Position numbers and translations under genes: made by a program | Notes under the pieces: model-generated | Databases searched by the model: none | What the model was told of the DNA's origin: nothing | Seen by the model: only the letters and a program-made list of their open reading frames with translations | Shown here: in pieces, positions 1 through 9,439 of the stretch | How the letters are laid out: every line of letters begins with the position of its first letter | How positions within the stretch are numbered: the first letter of the stretch is position 1 | DNA from: SZUA-36 sp963759155 | GTDB lineage: Bacteria > Pseudomonadota > Gammaproteobacteria > Xanthomonadales > SZUA-36 | Length of the DNA: 64,000 nt | Direction: 5' to 3' | NCBI GenBank assembly: GCA_963759155.1 | Contig: CAVWXX010000015.1 | Coordinates: 186,001-250,000 of the forward strand

Positions 1-781
1 TATGGACCTGCTGCAAATCAGCCTCACCTAACACCATGCCGGTTTCAAAATGTTCCGGCAAATGCTCCTCAACATAAATGGTGGAATGCTCAGCCCCGAT
101 TTCCTCTGCTGGCCGCTTATCAGTGTAGTAATAGAGGGCAAAACTTTTACGCGACAACTCACGTTTGTCCTCAGGCAGGTTGATCTGCTTAAAACCATGC
201 CATGAATGTTCATTGGTTTCGAAAATGACGCAGCGGTTAAACGCCGGCGTAATCGTTACGATTTCATCATCCGCGGGTGGCCTGTAAGGATCACGGTGTA
301 ACTGGATAGAACCACCCCATGCCCGGTCCCATTCAGGGCTGAGATAAAAGATCAGGTTTAAGCGTCTGTGTTGGCGGGTTATTGGATGAAAATTGAAATC
401 CACGTGCGGATTCAGACTCTGCCCATGCAGGTTCTCGTGCGTACCCCCACCAAAGTAATAGGGATCAAATTGCAGCTCGCGAACACCGGTAATGTCTGAA
501 ATCATCTTGCGAAACTCTTCCCCCTGTACCAGTCTGTCGAGCTGCTGCCAGACAGGGCCGAGTCCGGATACCTTTTCCTGCACCGCCTTGCCACCGACCT
601 CCCCGTTTTCGTTGACTGCCAGCTTCTCATCAAAAACAGGAAAATTTTCCAGCAGAGACCGGGCAAAGTCACCGTCAAGGAAGTCGTCTATGGCAATGTG
701 CCGGAACGGACGGGCTGATTGAAATGTCGCTTGCAGCTCTGCCCTGTTGTCTTTCACATATGGGTTCACAAATTCATTCAT
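1..781 (-). CDS. 2-oxoglutarate/Fe(II)-dependent oxygenase, partial (3' end beyond left edge)
   Basis: Reading the minus strand from an ATG at 781 gives an open frame of 260 codons that leaves the window at its left edge, so the C-terminus is missing. The visible part fits the 2OG-Fe(II) oxygenase superfamily (prolyl 4-hydroxylase-like fold). It has an iron-binding HxD at residues 126-128 (within NPHVDFNFHP), a distal His at 195 (in SWHGF), and a downstream Arg near 211 suited to hold the 2-oxoglutarate carboxylate. The substrate is unknown; relatives hydroxylate proteins, small molecules or lipids. The start lies only 11 bp after the stop of the tandem-methyltransferase gene, so it is probably the last visible gene of a guaB-guaA-methyltransferase-oxygenase transcript. 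The family call is firm; any specific function is inference. Confidence 0.8.
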   Translation of the reverse strand, partial: MNEFVNPYVKDNRAELQATFQSARPFRHIAIDDFLDGDFARSLLENFPVFDEKLAVNENGEVGGKAVQEKVSGLGPVWQQLDRLVQGEEFRKMISDITGVRELQFDPYYFGGGTHENLHGQSLNPHVDFNFHPITRQHRRLNLIFYLSPEWDRAWGGSIQLHRDPYRPPADDEIVTITPAFNRCVIFETNEHSWHGFKQINLPEDKRELSRKSFALYYYTDKRPAEEIGAEHSTIYVEEHLPEHFETGMVLGEADLQQVH

Positions 782-792
782 TAATCAACTCT

Positions 793-2850
793 CTAAGGTT
801 CAGACGACGCTTCAACCGGTATACTTCGCAGACAATGCGCTGGTGTTAAAGCCGGATGTCTTAAGACTGTCTCCGTTTCCCTGTTCGTGAGCACCGCCAG
901 CATCGAAACCGGCTTTAGCTCGCCATTGATTATTCCTGCTTCATCACGGGCGTGAACACGACCAACAAAATCTCTGTCCCAGTCAACATCGGTGTCGAAA
1001 TTGTGACCGAAAAAGCGATCAAACAAAACAAAAACAAGATTCCCATAAGGAAAAAAGAACTTGAAGTTAAAACGTTCCAAAAGTAGCGGCAGAATATCCT
1101 GTGAATGCAAGCTTCCAAATTCCCTGGCGGAATGATCTGAATTGATAAATTGTGTCTCCTGCCTGTTCAGCAAATTGTTATATCGATAGCTTTTCGGAAG
1201 TTCATCCCAGAATGGTTTGAGGGCATCAACTGTTTCAGGCCATTGCATGTGAGCATTTCTACCGATCATATCGGAGATGATGAATAAACCATCGGGTACC
1301 AAAGACTGTTTGACATTAGCGAACAGGCCTTCAAGATTGCTGACACGGTGCAACGCTTGATGTGCGTAAACAATTCCATATCTTTTGAACGAAACCCAAC
1401 TGTCCGGATCATCGTGCTTGAACAGAAAGTACTTACTCAGACCTGCCGCTTCAACCGCCTTTTTACCCACATTCAATTTATCTCTATTGACATCAAGGCA
1501 TTCGATAACGAAATCATTCAACTGCCACTCCAGCAGCTTCTTGGTGAGCCTGATCTCAAAATCACACTCTTCTGAGCTGAGGCTCAATATATTGACCCTT
1601 TGATTTATGGATTCTTTCAAATAGGCTTTTGTATATTGAAAAAAGAAATCTTCAGGACCGTTGAACCCATGGCGTGACATTTCAGGTACAAGATACCTGG
1701 TTGACCAATAGTGAAAAATATCAGGTAAATCAGGTACCTCTATGACATTAACAGGTGAACGACTGGGGATTGGGGTTGGTCTCGCCCTTCCGTAGAATAG
1801 TCGTCCATACACTCGTTTCGAAAAATGTTCCAGGGAATAAATGGCGTAGCGTGAGAACTCAGTCAAGCTTTCCGTAATGTGCTGTGCATGATAACGCGCA
1901 CTGTGCCAGGCCGATTTTGCATTGACATACCTGTTGTTTCCAGTGGTAAGTTTGCGTGCGATAAATACGACATTTTTACCCGGGTAAGCCCACTTTTTTG
2001 AGTTAAAACACAACAGAAAACATTCCTCGAAACCCGCCTCGCGCATCTCATCCAGCAACTCCATGCCAAAATCATAGTAGCTGAGTACGCCCTGGTCCGA
2101 TAAGGGGTCACCGTGATAACACGGTTCCACCAGGTGGCGAATATGACCGTCATCATCAACGCTGGCACGCACCCGGGTCTCGTGCTTGTCACTGAACGGG
2201 ACGCTAACCACAAGCTGTCCGCCAGCATCAAGCACCCGGTAGAACTCCCGCAATGCCGCGCGATAATCCGGGACATGCTCCAACACGTCAAAACTCAACA
2301 CGATATCCATACTGGAATCATCAAAACTCAGGTTTGTCACATCTTCGTTTCTGACCGGCATAAGATGGGTCGGAACCACTTCACCAAATGTCTTGTCCGG
2401 AAAATACTCACTCGATCGGAGCAGGGGAAATCGTCCACTCAGGTTTTTAAAAATAGGCGAAAGTGTCTCGGTCAGGTAAATCCGGTCATCTTCGGTAGGC
2501 TCACAAATAGCCTCAAACACATGCAGGCAACTCCGCCATCGATTGATAAGTCCACAGTGCGGACATGCCAGGGTTTCACGCCAGTTAACAGGACTGCCGT
2601 CACCGGGCATGTCCAAACTGAAACGTACGTCCTCTTTGCAAAGGAAGCAATGACCCTCAATACCGTCCGAAAATTCTGAGCGGCTTTGTTGTCGTTCATC
2701 TGCGAAACCGGAAAAATAATCCTTAACGGCACTGATGTCTTTGGTGTAGAAAAAAGGCGGTGGTACTTCAGTGGGTAAAACACGGTTCCTTTTACGCTGC
2801 CAGTTCCTGTATGAGCGCCTCAGCGATTCGATAAACAGGGTCTTACTCAT
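793..2850 (-). CDS. Zinc-ribbon protein with two tandem SAM-methyltransferase-like domains
   Basis: The protein is about 685 residues. Residues 68-99 hold a CxxC...CxxC pair (C68, C71, C96, C99) that looks like a zinc ribbon. A first class I methyltransferase-like domain follows, with the acidic strand and helix typical of type-11 enzymes around 186-197 (LSFDVLEHVPDY) and the post-motif at about 205-220. A second domain with the same architecture spans roughly 405-560 and carries a VNILSLSS strand and an IVYAHQALHRV segment, but glycine motif I is degenerate. Such tandem enzymes are often found in surface-glycan or secondary-metabolite loci; that assignment is inference. The ATG at 2850 overlaps the guaA stop as ATGA, which favours it over the GTG at 2856 and implies translational coupling. 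Confidence 0.75.
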   Translation of the reverse strand: MSKTLFIESLRRSYRNWQRKRNRVLPTEVPPPFFYTKDISAVKDYFSGFADERQQSRSEFSDGIEGHCFLCKEDVRFSLDMPGDGSPVNWRETLACPHCGLINRWRSCLHVFEAICEPTEDDRIYLTETLSPIFKNLSGRFPLLRSSEYFPDKTFGEVVPTHLMPVRNEDVTNLSFDDSSMDIVLSFDVLEHVPDYRAALREFYRVLDAGGQLVVSVPFSDKHETRVRASVDDDGHIRHLVEPCYHGDPLSDQGVLSYYDFGMELLDEMREAGFEECFLLCFNSKKWAYPGKNVVFIARKLTTGNNRYVNAKSAWHSARYHAQHITESLTEFSRYAIYSLEHFSKRVYGRLFYGRARPTPIPSRSPVNVIEVPDLPDIFHYWSTRYLVPEMSRHGFNGPEDFFFQYTKAYLKESINQRVNILSLSSEECDFEIRLTKKLLEWQLNDFVIECLDVNRDKLNVGKKAVEAAGLSKYFLFKHDDPDSWVSFKRYGIVYAHQALHRVSNLEGLFANVKQSLVPDGLFIISDMIGRNAHMQWPETVDALKPFWDELPKSYRYNNLLNRQETQFINSDHSAREFGSLHSQDILPLLLERFNFKFFFPYGNLVFVLFDRFFGHNFDTDVDWDRDFVGRVHARDEAGIINGELKPVSMLAVLTNRETETVLRHPALTPAHCLRSIPVEASSEP

Positions 2851-4436
2851 TCCCACTCGATAGTGGCTGGCGGCTTGCCGGAAATATCATAGACGACCCT
2901 GGAAACACCGGATATTTCGTTGATGATTCGCAACGAGACCTTTTCAAGAAATTCATAAGGCAAACGCGCCCAGATGGCCGTCATAAAATCGATGGTTTCG
3001 ACCGCACGTAAAGCAATGACCCACTCATAGCGACGCTGATCGCCCACGACACCGACGGATTTGACCGGTAAGAACACCGCAAACGCCTGGCTGACCTTGT
3101 CGTAAAGATCGTGATTACGAAGCTCCTCGATGAAAATATGATCTGCCTTTGCCAGTGGTTCAAGGTATTCCTCGCGCACTTCCCCAAGGATGCGTACACC
3201 CAGGCCGGGGCCCGGAAACGGGTGACGGTAGACCATCTCAGGTTCAAGACCCAATTCCATACCGATACGGCGCACCTCATCCTTGAACAACTCACGCAAT
3301 GGCTCGATCAGTTTCATTTGCATGTAATCCGGCAGACCGCCAACATTGTGGTGCGACTTGATCACATGCGCCTTGCCGGTACGACTGCCGGCGGACTCGA
3401 TGACATCGGGATAAATGGTGCCCTGCGCCAGCCATTTGACATGATGATCCGAACGCGTACAGTTTTTCGCCTGCTCTTCAAAAATATCGATAAACAGGTT
3501 GCCGATAACCTTGCGTTTCTGCTCTGGCTCTTCAACGCCTGCAAGGCCGTCGAGAAAACGCTCACGTGCGTCCACGCGGATGACATGCACACCCATATGG
3601 CGTGCAAAAGTCGCCATAACCTGGTCACCCTCTTTGTAACGCAACAGACCTGTATCGACAAAAATGCAGGTCAACTGGTCGCCGATTGCCTCGTGCAGCA
3701 AGGCCGCCACCACGCTTGAATCAACCCCACCCGACAAACCCAGCAGGACATGGTCATCGCCGACATCCTGGCGGACATGCTCAATTGCATCTTCAATAAT
3801 ATTGGCAGCGGTCCAATAGGCATCGCAGCCGCAAATATCGAGCACGAAACGCTGCAGGATTTCTTTACCTTTGGCCGTATGGGTAACCTCGGGATGGAAC
3901 TGAACACCGTAGAAATGACGTGATTCATCGGCAATGGCACTTACCGGCGCGGAAGCCGTACCCGCCACCAGGTCGAAACCTTCGGGAAGCCGGGTCACCT
4001 TGTCGCCGTGACTCATCCATACGTCTAAAAGGCTGTTTCCGTCGTCGCTCTGGCGGTCGGCGATGCCATCGAACAAGCTTGAAGCCGCGGTGAGTTCCAC
4101 TTCAGCATAACCAAACTCTTTCTCATCGGAAGGCTCCACCCTGCCGCCCAACTGGGCCGCCATGGTGTGCAGGCCGTAGCAGATACCGAGTACCGGAACC
4201 TGCATATCAAATACGATGTTCGGGGCCCTGGGCCCGTCTTCGGTCGTCGCTGATTCCGGCCCACCCGACAAAATCAAGCCCCGGGGCTTGAACGCCGCAA
4301 TTTCTTCTTCGGTCACATCCCATGGCCAGATCTCACAATACACACCAATTTCACGAATACGCCTGGCGATCAACTGGGTGTACTGGGACCCGAAATCGAG
4401 GATCAAAATCCGATGCTGGTGAATATCGTGTGTCAT
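2847..4436 (-). CDS. guaA: GMP synthase (glutamine-hydrolysing)
   Basis: GuaA aminates XMP to GMP using ATP and glutamine-derived ammonia, the last step of guanine nucleotide synthesis, in the cytosol. The 529 residues match the usual length of about 525. The N-terminal class I amidotransferase shows the nucleophile Cys86 (GICYGLH) and His181/Glu183 (FHPEV). The ATP pyrophosphatase domain has the PP-loop SGGVDS at 235-240. The C-terminus ends TIEWE, as in the family. The ATG at 4436 is preceded by an AGGA ribosome site. It lies 23 bp downstream of guaB and overlaps the next gene by ATGA, so it sits inside a longer transcript than the classical guaBA pair. Confidence 0.98.
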   Translation of the reverse strand: MTHDIHQHRILILDFGSQYTQLIARRIREIGVYCEIWPWDVTEEEIAAFKPRGLILSGGPESATTEDGPRAPNIVFDMQVPVLGICYGLHTMAAQLGGRVEPSDEKEFGYAEVELTAASSLFDGIADRQSDDGNSLLDVWMSHGDKVTRLPEGFDLVAGTASAPVSAIADESRHFYGVQFHPEVTHTAKGKEILQRFVLDICGCDAYWTAANIIEDAIEHVRQDVGDDHVLLGLSGGVDSSVVAALLHEAIGDQLTCIFVDTGLLRYKEGDQVMATFARHMGVHVIRVDARERFLDGLAGVEEPEQKRKVIGNLFIDIFEEQAKNCTRSDHHVKWLAQGTIYPDVIESAGSRTGKAHVIKSHHNVGGLPDYMQMKLIEPLRELFKDEVRRIGMELGLEPEMVYRHPFPGPGLGVRILGEVREEYLEPLAKADHIFIEELRNHDLYDKVSQAFAVFLPVKSVGVVGDQRRYEWVIALRAVETIDFMTAIWARLPYEFLEKVSLRIINEISGVSRVVYDISGKPPATIEWE

Positions 4437-4459
4437 ATCAATCCTGTGCTGTAAATGTG

Positions 4460-5917
4460 TCAGCCGAGTTTGTAATTTGGTGCTTCCTTGGTGATCTGGA
4501 CATCATGAGCATGGCTCTCCCTGACACCGGCACCGGTAATGCGTACAAATTTTGCTTCGTCACGGAAACGCCCGATCGTGCTGCAACCCATGTAACCCAT
4601 GGAAGAACGCAGGCCACCCGTCAACTGGTGAATGACACCGGATAATGGCCCCTTGTAAGGTACACGGCCTTCAATACCTTCCGGCACCAGTTTGTCTGCG
4701 GAAACATCCGTCTGGAAATAACGGTCTTTCGAACCTTCCTGCATTGCACCAAGCGAACCCATACCACGGTAGATCTTGTAGGATCGACCCTGGAAAAGTT
4801 CGACCTCACCGGGTGCCTCTTCTGTACCTGCAAACAAACCACCAATCATGACGGTCCATGCACCTGCAGCAACGGCCTTGGCAACATCACCTGAAAAACG
4901 AATGCCGCCATCGGCAATACAGGGCACACCACTACCAGCCAGTGCCATGGCAACATTATTGATGGCCGTGATCTGCGGCACACCGACACCGGCCACAATG
5001 CGGGTCGTACAAATAGAGCCCGGGCCCTGACCGACCTTGACGCCATCTGCACCCGCCTCGACCAGGGCCAGGGCACCTTCACCGGTGGTCACATTGCCAC
5101 CGATAACCTGGACTTCCGGAAAGTGTTGCTTGGTCCACCTGATACGATCCAGTACACCACGGGTATGACCATGCGCAGTATCGACGATAACCACATCGAC
5201 ATTGGCCTCGACCAGCGCCGTGATTCGCTCTTCGGTATCACCGGCCACACCGACTGCTGCAGCGACCAGTAAGCGCTCACGGGAATCCTTGGCCGCATTC
5301 GGAAAGTCGGATGATTTCTGAATATCTTTAACCGTGATCAGCCCCCGCAGTTCAAAATCATTATTGACCACCAACACTTTCTCGATCCGGTGCCGGTGGA
5401 GCAATTTCAATACCTCATCCTGACTGGCGTCTTCATTGACCGTTACGAGGTCCTTTTTTCCGGTCATGATCTTGCTGACCGGGTCTTCCAGACGACGCTC
5501 AAAACGCATATCGCGGGAGGTTACGATGCCGACCAGTTCATTGCCATCAACGACCGGCACACCGGAGATATTATGACGATGTGTAATGGCCAGCACTTCG
5601 CTGATGGTGGTATTGGGGTCGACGGTAATCGGGTCCTTGATCACACCTGCTTCATACTTCTTTACGATCCGAACCTGTTCGGCCTGGTTTTTCAGGCTCA
5701 TATTCTTATGAACAACGCCGATTCCACCCTCCTGGGCAATGGCAATCGCCAACCGTGCTTCCGTCACGGTATCCATGGCTGCTGAAACCAGCGGCACATT
5801 GAGGTTCAACTCAGTGGTCAAGCGCGTTTGAAGAGAAACGTCTTTGGGCAGGACGTCAGAGTAAGACGGAATCAGGGATACGTCGTCAAAGGTGAGAGCT
5901 TCACCGATTACTTTCAT
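4460..5917 (-). CDS. guaB: IMP dehydrogenase
   Basis: IMP dehydrogenase oxidises IMP to XMP with NAD+, the committed step toward GMP. The catalytic loop GPGSICTTR places the nucleophile at Cys303, and two CBS repeats lie at about residues 85-200 between the barrel halves. I choose the ATG at 5917 (485 residues), because the sequence from there (MKVIGEALTFDDV) aligns with known IMPDH N-termini and a GGAG sits about 10 bp upstream. An in-frame start at 5947 would add ten unconserved residues. It is the first gene of the gua transcript and is followed by guaA on the same strand. Confidence 0.98.
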   Translation of the reverse strand: MKVIGEALTFDDVSLIPSYSDVLPKDVSLQTRLTTELNLNVPLVSAAMDTVTEARLAIAIAQEGGIGVVHKNMSLKNQAEQVRIVKKYEAGVIKDPITVDPNTTISEVLAITHRHNISGVPVVDGNELVGIVTSRDMRFERRLEDPVSKIMTGKKDLVTVNEDASQDEVLKLLHRHRIEKVLVVNNDFELRGLITVKDIQKSSDFPNAAKDSRERLLVAAAVGVAGDTEERITALVEANVDVVIVDTAHGHTRGVLDRIRWTKQHFPEVQVIGGNVTTGEGALALVEAGADGVKVGQGPGSICTTRIVAGVGVPQITAINNVAMALAGSGVPCIADGGIRFSGDVAKAVAAGAWTVMIGGLFAGTEEAPGEVELFQGRSYKIYRGMGSLGAMQEGSKDRYFQTDVSADKLVPEGIEGRVPYKGPLSGVIHQLTGGLRSSMGYMGCSTIGRFRDEAKFVRITGAGVRESHAHDVQITKEAPNYKLG

Positions 5918-5947
5918 GGCAGGTGTACTCCATATGGAATAAAGCAA

Positions 5948-5968
5948 CGCCCGGAGCAGGCCCGGGCG
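5948..5968 (-). terminator. GC-rich hairpin between the amidohydrolase and guaB
   Basis: An exact 7-bp inverted repeat, CGCCCGG (5948-5954) and CCGGGCG (5962-5968), flanks a 7-nt loop. Read on the minus strand it follows the amidohydrolase stop by about 50 bp and is followed by a short T-rich stretch (TTGCTTTATT). It may therefore be a weak intrinsic terminator or attenuator in the guaB leader. The T-tract is poor. Confidence 0.35.
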
Positions 5969-6017
5969 AGTTAGCCCATCATTATAACCACCCCATCACC
6001 TTAATAACAGCGCGGTA

Positions 6018-7757
6018 TCAGGGATATGAATAAACCAATTCACCATCCAGCCAGGTTTGTAAAACCTTGATGGTGGCGATCCTGGAAGCTTCAACTTCAA
6101 ATATGTTCTGATCCAGCACGATAAAGTCTGCGCGTTTGCCGGATTCGAGCGAACCGACGCTCTTTTCCATGAAGCCAGAGTATGCCGCATCCAGGGTAAA
6201 CCCACGCACGGCCTCGTTGCGAGTCAGTTTTTCCGCGGGATACCAGCCACCCGGTGGCCAGCCCTCGGTGTCCTGACGGGTCACGGCAGCATGGATACCC
6301 AGCATCGGGTTGACCTGCTCAACCGGAAAATCTGAACCCAGTGCCAGCCGTGCACCGCTATCCAGCAAGGAGCGCCATGCATAAGCATATTTGACACGCT
6401 CCGCACCCAGGCGATCCTCAACCCAATACATGTCGCTGGTTGCATGGGTTGGTTGCATGGCCGCAATAACATCCAGTTGCGCAAATCTCGGGATATCCGC
6501 AGCGGTTAACGTCTGTGCATGTTCCACGCGGTGCCGACCCGGGTTCTGCGGATGCTTCTGCATGGATGACTCGAGCACATCCAGCACCACCCGGTTACCA
6601 TGATCACCTATCGCGTGTACGCCGACCTGGAACCCGCAGGCCATCGCCTTATCAAATTTGGCTTCAAGATCAGCAGGCGGCATGAAGAGCAATCCGGCGT
6701 TGCCACTTTCATCCGAATAATCCGACAACAAGGCCGCACCACGGCTACCCATTGCACCATCGATGTACAGCTTGACTGCCCGCATGTACAAACGACCCGA
6801 TGCATCTTCGTAAGCACCCTTCTCGCACAACCAGTCCAGTGTCTCGCCCGCCCCGTCGGTAAAGGCGTAGACACGGGTCGGGAACTCTCCCGCCTCGATT
6901 CGCCTTTGAAACAACTCGACCACGGAGCGGTCAACACCCATATCATGCACACCGGTCAAACCGAGGCTGACCAATTGCTGTAGCGCGAGGCCCAGTGACG
7001 CCTCGAGCAGTTCCGGTGAAATCTCAGGAACGGCTTTACCCACCAGACCCATGGCGCCGTCGACCAATACTCCGCTCGCCTGACCATCGGCATCGCGGTA
7101 AATGAAACCACCCTGGGGCTGCCAGTCACCGGACATATCCTGGTCGGACATGGCGAGTGCGGCACTGTTGGCCCAACCGGCGTGACCGTCAATACGGCGC
7201 AGCCAGACGGGGCGATCAGGAAACGCCGAATCAAGGTCCGCACGGCTCGGGAACTCTTTTACCGGCCAGTCATTCTGATCCCAACCCCGGCCCAGCAACC
7301 AGTCACCATCTGACAAGTGTTGTTCCTGCTCACGCAAACGCTGAATAACTTCCTCAATACTTTTTGTATCACGTAACTGCGCCTGGCTGAGGCTGATTGC
7401 AAGGCCATACAGGTGGGCGTGCGAATCGATCAGGCCCGGAATAATTGTCTTACCACGCAAATCAATATGCATGGCATCGGGAAAGGCCTCTAACATGGCC
7501 TCCTCACCGCCAACATTGTGAATCATGCCGGAACTATCAAACACGATGGCATCGGCGGTTGAGAAACCGGCATCCATCGTGTAGATCCTGGCGTTATGTA
7601 TCAAGGTCTTTTCAAGAGACGCCTGCCCGGCTACCTGCCCGATCGTTTCCTTGGGAGGTGCAATTACCTTTGGCGTATCTTCAGTTTGTGAAGGCGCTTC
7701 TCCATTACAGGCGACACACAAAACAAAACTGAGCAGGATTGAGATTTTTTTAAACAC
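6018..7757 (-). CDS. YtcJ-like metal-dependent amidohydrolase, probable lipoprotein
   Basis: This 579-residue protein belongs to the amidohydrolase_3 (YtcJ-like) group of cyclic amidohydrolases. It has a metal-binding HxH in IDSHAHLYG after the first strand, an RRIDGHAGWANSAAL block, and a late ALGSDFPVE segment carrying the final metal-binding Asp. These enzymes hydrolyse C-N bonds; the substrate cannot be told from sequence. The N-terminus is a hydrophobic signal ending in LCVAC, so Cys17 is a likely lipidation site, although the -3 position is Cys rather than Leu. The start is GTG at 7757, supported by a GGAG six bases upstream. It is transcribed away from xseA and probably alone. Confidence 0.88.
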   Translation of the reverse strand: MFKKISILLSFVLCVACNGEAPSQTEDTPKVIAPPKETIGQVAGQASLEKTLIHNARIYTMDAGFSTADAIVFDSSGMIHNVGGEEAMLEAFPDAMHIDLRGKTIIPGLIDSHAHLYGLAISLSQAQLRDTKSIEEVIQRLREQEQHLSDGDWLLGRGWDQNDWPVKEFPSRADLDSAFPDRPVWLRRIDGHAGWANSAALAMSDQDMSGDWQPQGGFIYRDADGQASGVLVDGAMGLVGKAVPEISPELLEASLGLALQQLVSLGLTGVHDMGVDRSVVELFQRRIEAGEFPTRVYAFTDGAGETLDWLCEKGAYEDASGRLYMRAVKLYIDGAMGSRGAALLSDYSDESGNAGLLFMPPADLEAKFDKAMACGFQVGVHAIGDHGNRVVLDVLESSMQKHPQNPGRHRVEHAQTLTAADIPRFAQLDVIAAMQPTHATSDMYWVEDRLGAERVKYAYAWRSLLDSGARLALGSDFPVEQVNPMLGIHAAVTRQDTEGWPPGGWYPAEKLTRNEAVRGFTLDAAYSGFMEKSVGSLESGKRADFIVLDQNIFEVEASRIATIKVLQTWLDGELVYSYP

Positions 7758-7816
7758 AGGCAGCTCCAGGGTAAATCAAACGGGACAGACGACGCGCATG
7801 AGTTTATCATCTGCGC

Positions 7817-9146
7817 ATGCAATTTGACGACCAAAGACAAAATAATGAAATGGGCAATATCTATACGCCCAGTGAGCTGAACCACGAAGCCAGGCTACAC
7901 CTTGAAGCCGGCTTTGGCCGTGTCTGGGTCGAAGGTGAAATATCTAACCTGAGCCGGCCTGCTTCAGGGCACATTTATTTTTCGCTGAAGGATGAAAAAG
8001 CACAGATCAGTTGCGCCCTGTTCCGCTCCAATACCTACGGGATGAGCTTTAAACCGGAAAATGGCATGCTGGTACAGGCAAGAGGACGTGTCAGCCTGTT
8101 CGAGGCGCGTGGTAACTACCAGCTGATTGCAGATTCCCTGGTCCGCTCGGGTGAAGGTCTTCTGCGGGCAAAATTCGAATTATTGAAAAACAACCTGGCC
8201 AGTGAAGGACTATTTGCCGAGTCTTTAAAGAAAGTCCTGCCAGCCTATCCATTACGAATTGCCGTCGTAACATCTCCATCCGGTGCGGCAATACGGGACA
8301 TCCTGAATGTATTAAAACGCCGCTGGCCACTGGCAGCTGTGCGCATTTATGGCGTACCGGTCCAGGGCGTTGAGGCGGCACCCGCCATCGTCAACGCACT
8401 GAACGCAGCCAACCAGCACAACTGGGCCCAGATCATCATCACCGGTCGTGGTGGAGGATCACTTGAAGATCTCTGGCCATTCAACGAGGAACCGGTCGCA
8501 CGCGCAATCCATGCATCCGTCATACCCGTCGTTTCAGCCGTTGGCCATGAAATTGATTTCAGTATCAGTGATTTTGTCGCCGATCTTCGTGCACCAACAC
8601 CATCTGCTGCCGCAGAGTTGATTTCACCGGACCAACACGCCCTAAAACAAAACCTGGTCGTACTCCGAAATCGCTTACAACAAAGAACCCTGCACATGCT
8701 GCAGCAACATTCCCAGAAACTGGATCACCTGGCACATCGTTTAGGACAGCAACACCCGGGACAGCGTCTCGCACAACACCGAAAAATGTTGCAACAGGCC
8801 CGTCACCGTCTATTGTTGGCTGGCGCACGAATTGTTCCCCAGCGCCAGCAATATCTGAAGGAGCTTGGTGGCCGCCGGTTAGTACAGGCAGGTATCCGCA
8901 TCGTTCCGGAACGCAGGCAGAAAATTGCAGAACCTGAGACGAACACTCAATGCTGTTGGCCCATTGCCAACCCTCGCCCGTGGTTACGCCATCATCACTG
9001 ATGCTGAATCCGGCAAGGCCATCGGCTCTGTTAAAGACGCAAAGCCTGATCAGGCCGTGGTTACACACCTGCATGATGGCGAAATTCATTCAACCGTGAG
9101 CAAAACCACAAACAAACCTCTTGGCGCAAGTAGATCAGTCAATTAG
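7817..9146 (+). CDS. xseA: Exodeoxyribonuclease VII large subunit, disrupted by a +1 frameshift
   Basis: XseA is the catalytic large subunit of exonuclease VII, which degrades single-stranded DNA. Frame one runs from 7817 through the OB-fold (VWVEGEISNL), the catalytic domain (AVVTSPSGAAIRDI, GRGGGSLEDLWPFNE, GHEIDF) and the coiled-coil region. At the run AAAA (8921-8924) it leaves the family sequence and stops at 9001. The missing C-terminus continues one frame over from TTG 8925 to 9146, reading LQNLRRTLNAVGPLPTLARGY. Deleting one A restores a 442-residue XseA of normal length. So this is either a homopolymer sequencing error or a real mutation. The start may be ATG 7817 or 7850; neither has a clear ribosome site. 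Confidence 0.93.
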
Positions 9147-9225
9147 ATCATCTGGGTAAACTGCGGCTACCTAATCAGCAGGCCTTAGGTCACAATTTTT
9201 CAGTTGGGACTAAGCCGGTTGCCAC

Positions 9226-9347
9226 TGGATCACATGTGGAAAACAATTGATCAGTCGGGAAGCCGAGGCTATGCGGTGGCTTACTTCCTGGCTCACAGGT
9301 TGAAAACCATTGATCATTGGGGAAGCCAAGGCCATGCAGTAGCTTAT
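9226..9347. repeat. Two imperfect 59-bp tandem repeats (period 63 bp)
   Basis: Copies at 9226-9284 and 9289-9347 align without gaps and differ at scattered positions. They share, among others, AAAACAATTGATCA versus AAAACCATTGATCA and GGGAAGCCGAGGCTATGC versus GGGAAGCCAAGGCCATGC. A third, more degraded copy may lie at about 9188-9224. The second copy runs into the left arm of the palindrome at 9323. Confidence 0.7.
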
Positions 9348-9439
9348 GCCGGGACACGCCACAAGTACGTCCTGTAGGCTCTGGCGCGACATCCATGTCG
9401 CTCAAGGTCCCGGCATAAGCTACTGCACCCCCTTGGCTT
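9323..9439 (-). repeat. Long palindromic element, copy 1
   Basis: Arms at 9323-9354 and 9408-9439 are inverted repeats matching at 29 of 32 positions. Between them lies a 16-bp palindrome, GCGACATCCATGTCGC (9386-9401). Read on the minus strand, the core from the GACATGGATGTC palindrome through TACAGGACGTAC to the arm matches copy 2 at 9565-9673. The outer arms differ between the copies. Confidence 0.7.

Noticed and set aside
2113..2679. A 188-codon plus-strand frame inside the tandem methyltransferase gene
   Set aside because: It is the antisense shadow of a gene with clear domains, without a ribosome site or family motifs.
9226..9347. CRISPR-like array
   Set aside because: Only two long imperfect units with no spacers of regular size and no cas genes; these are tandem repeats.
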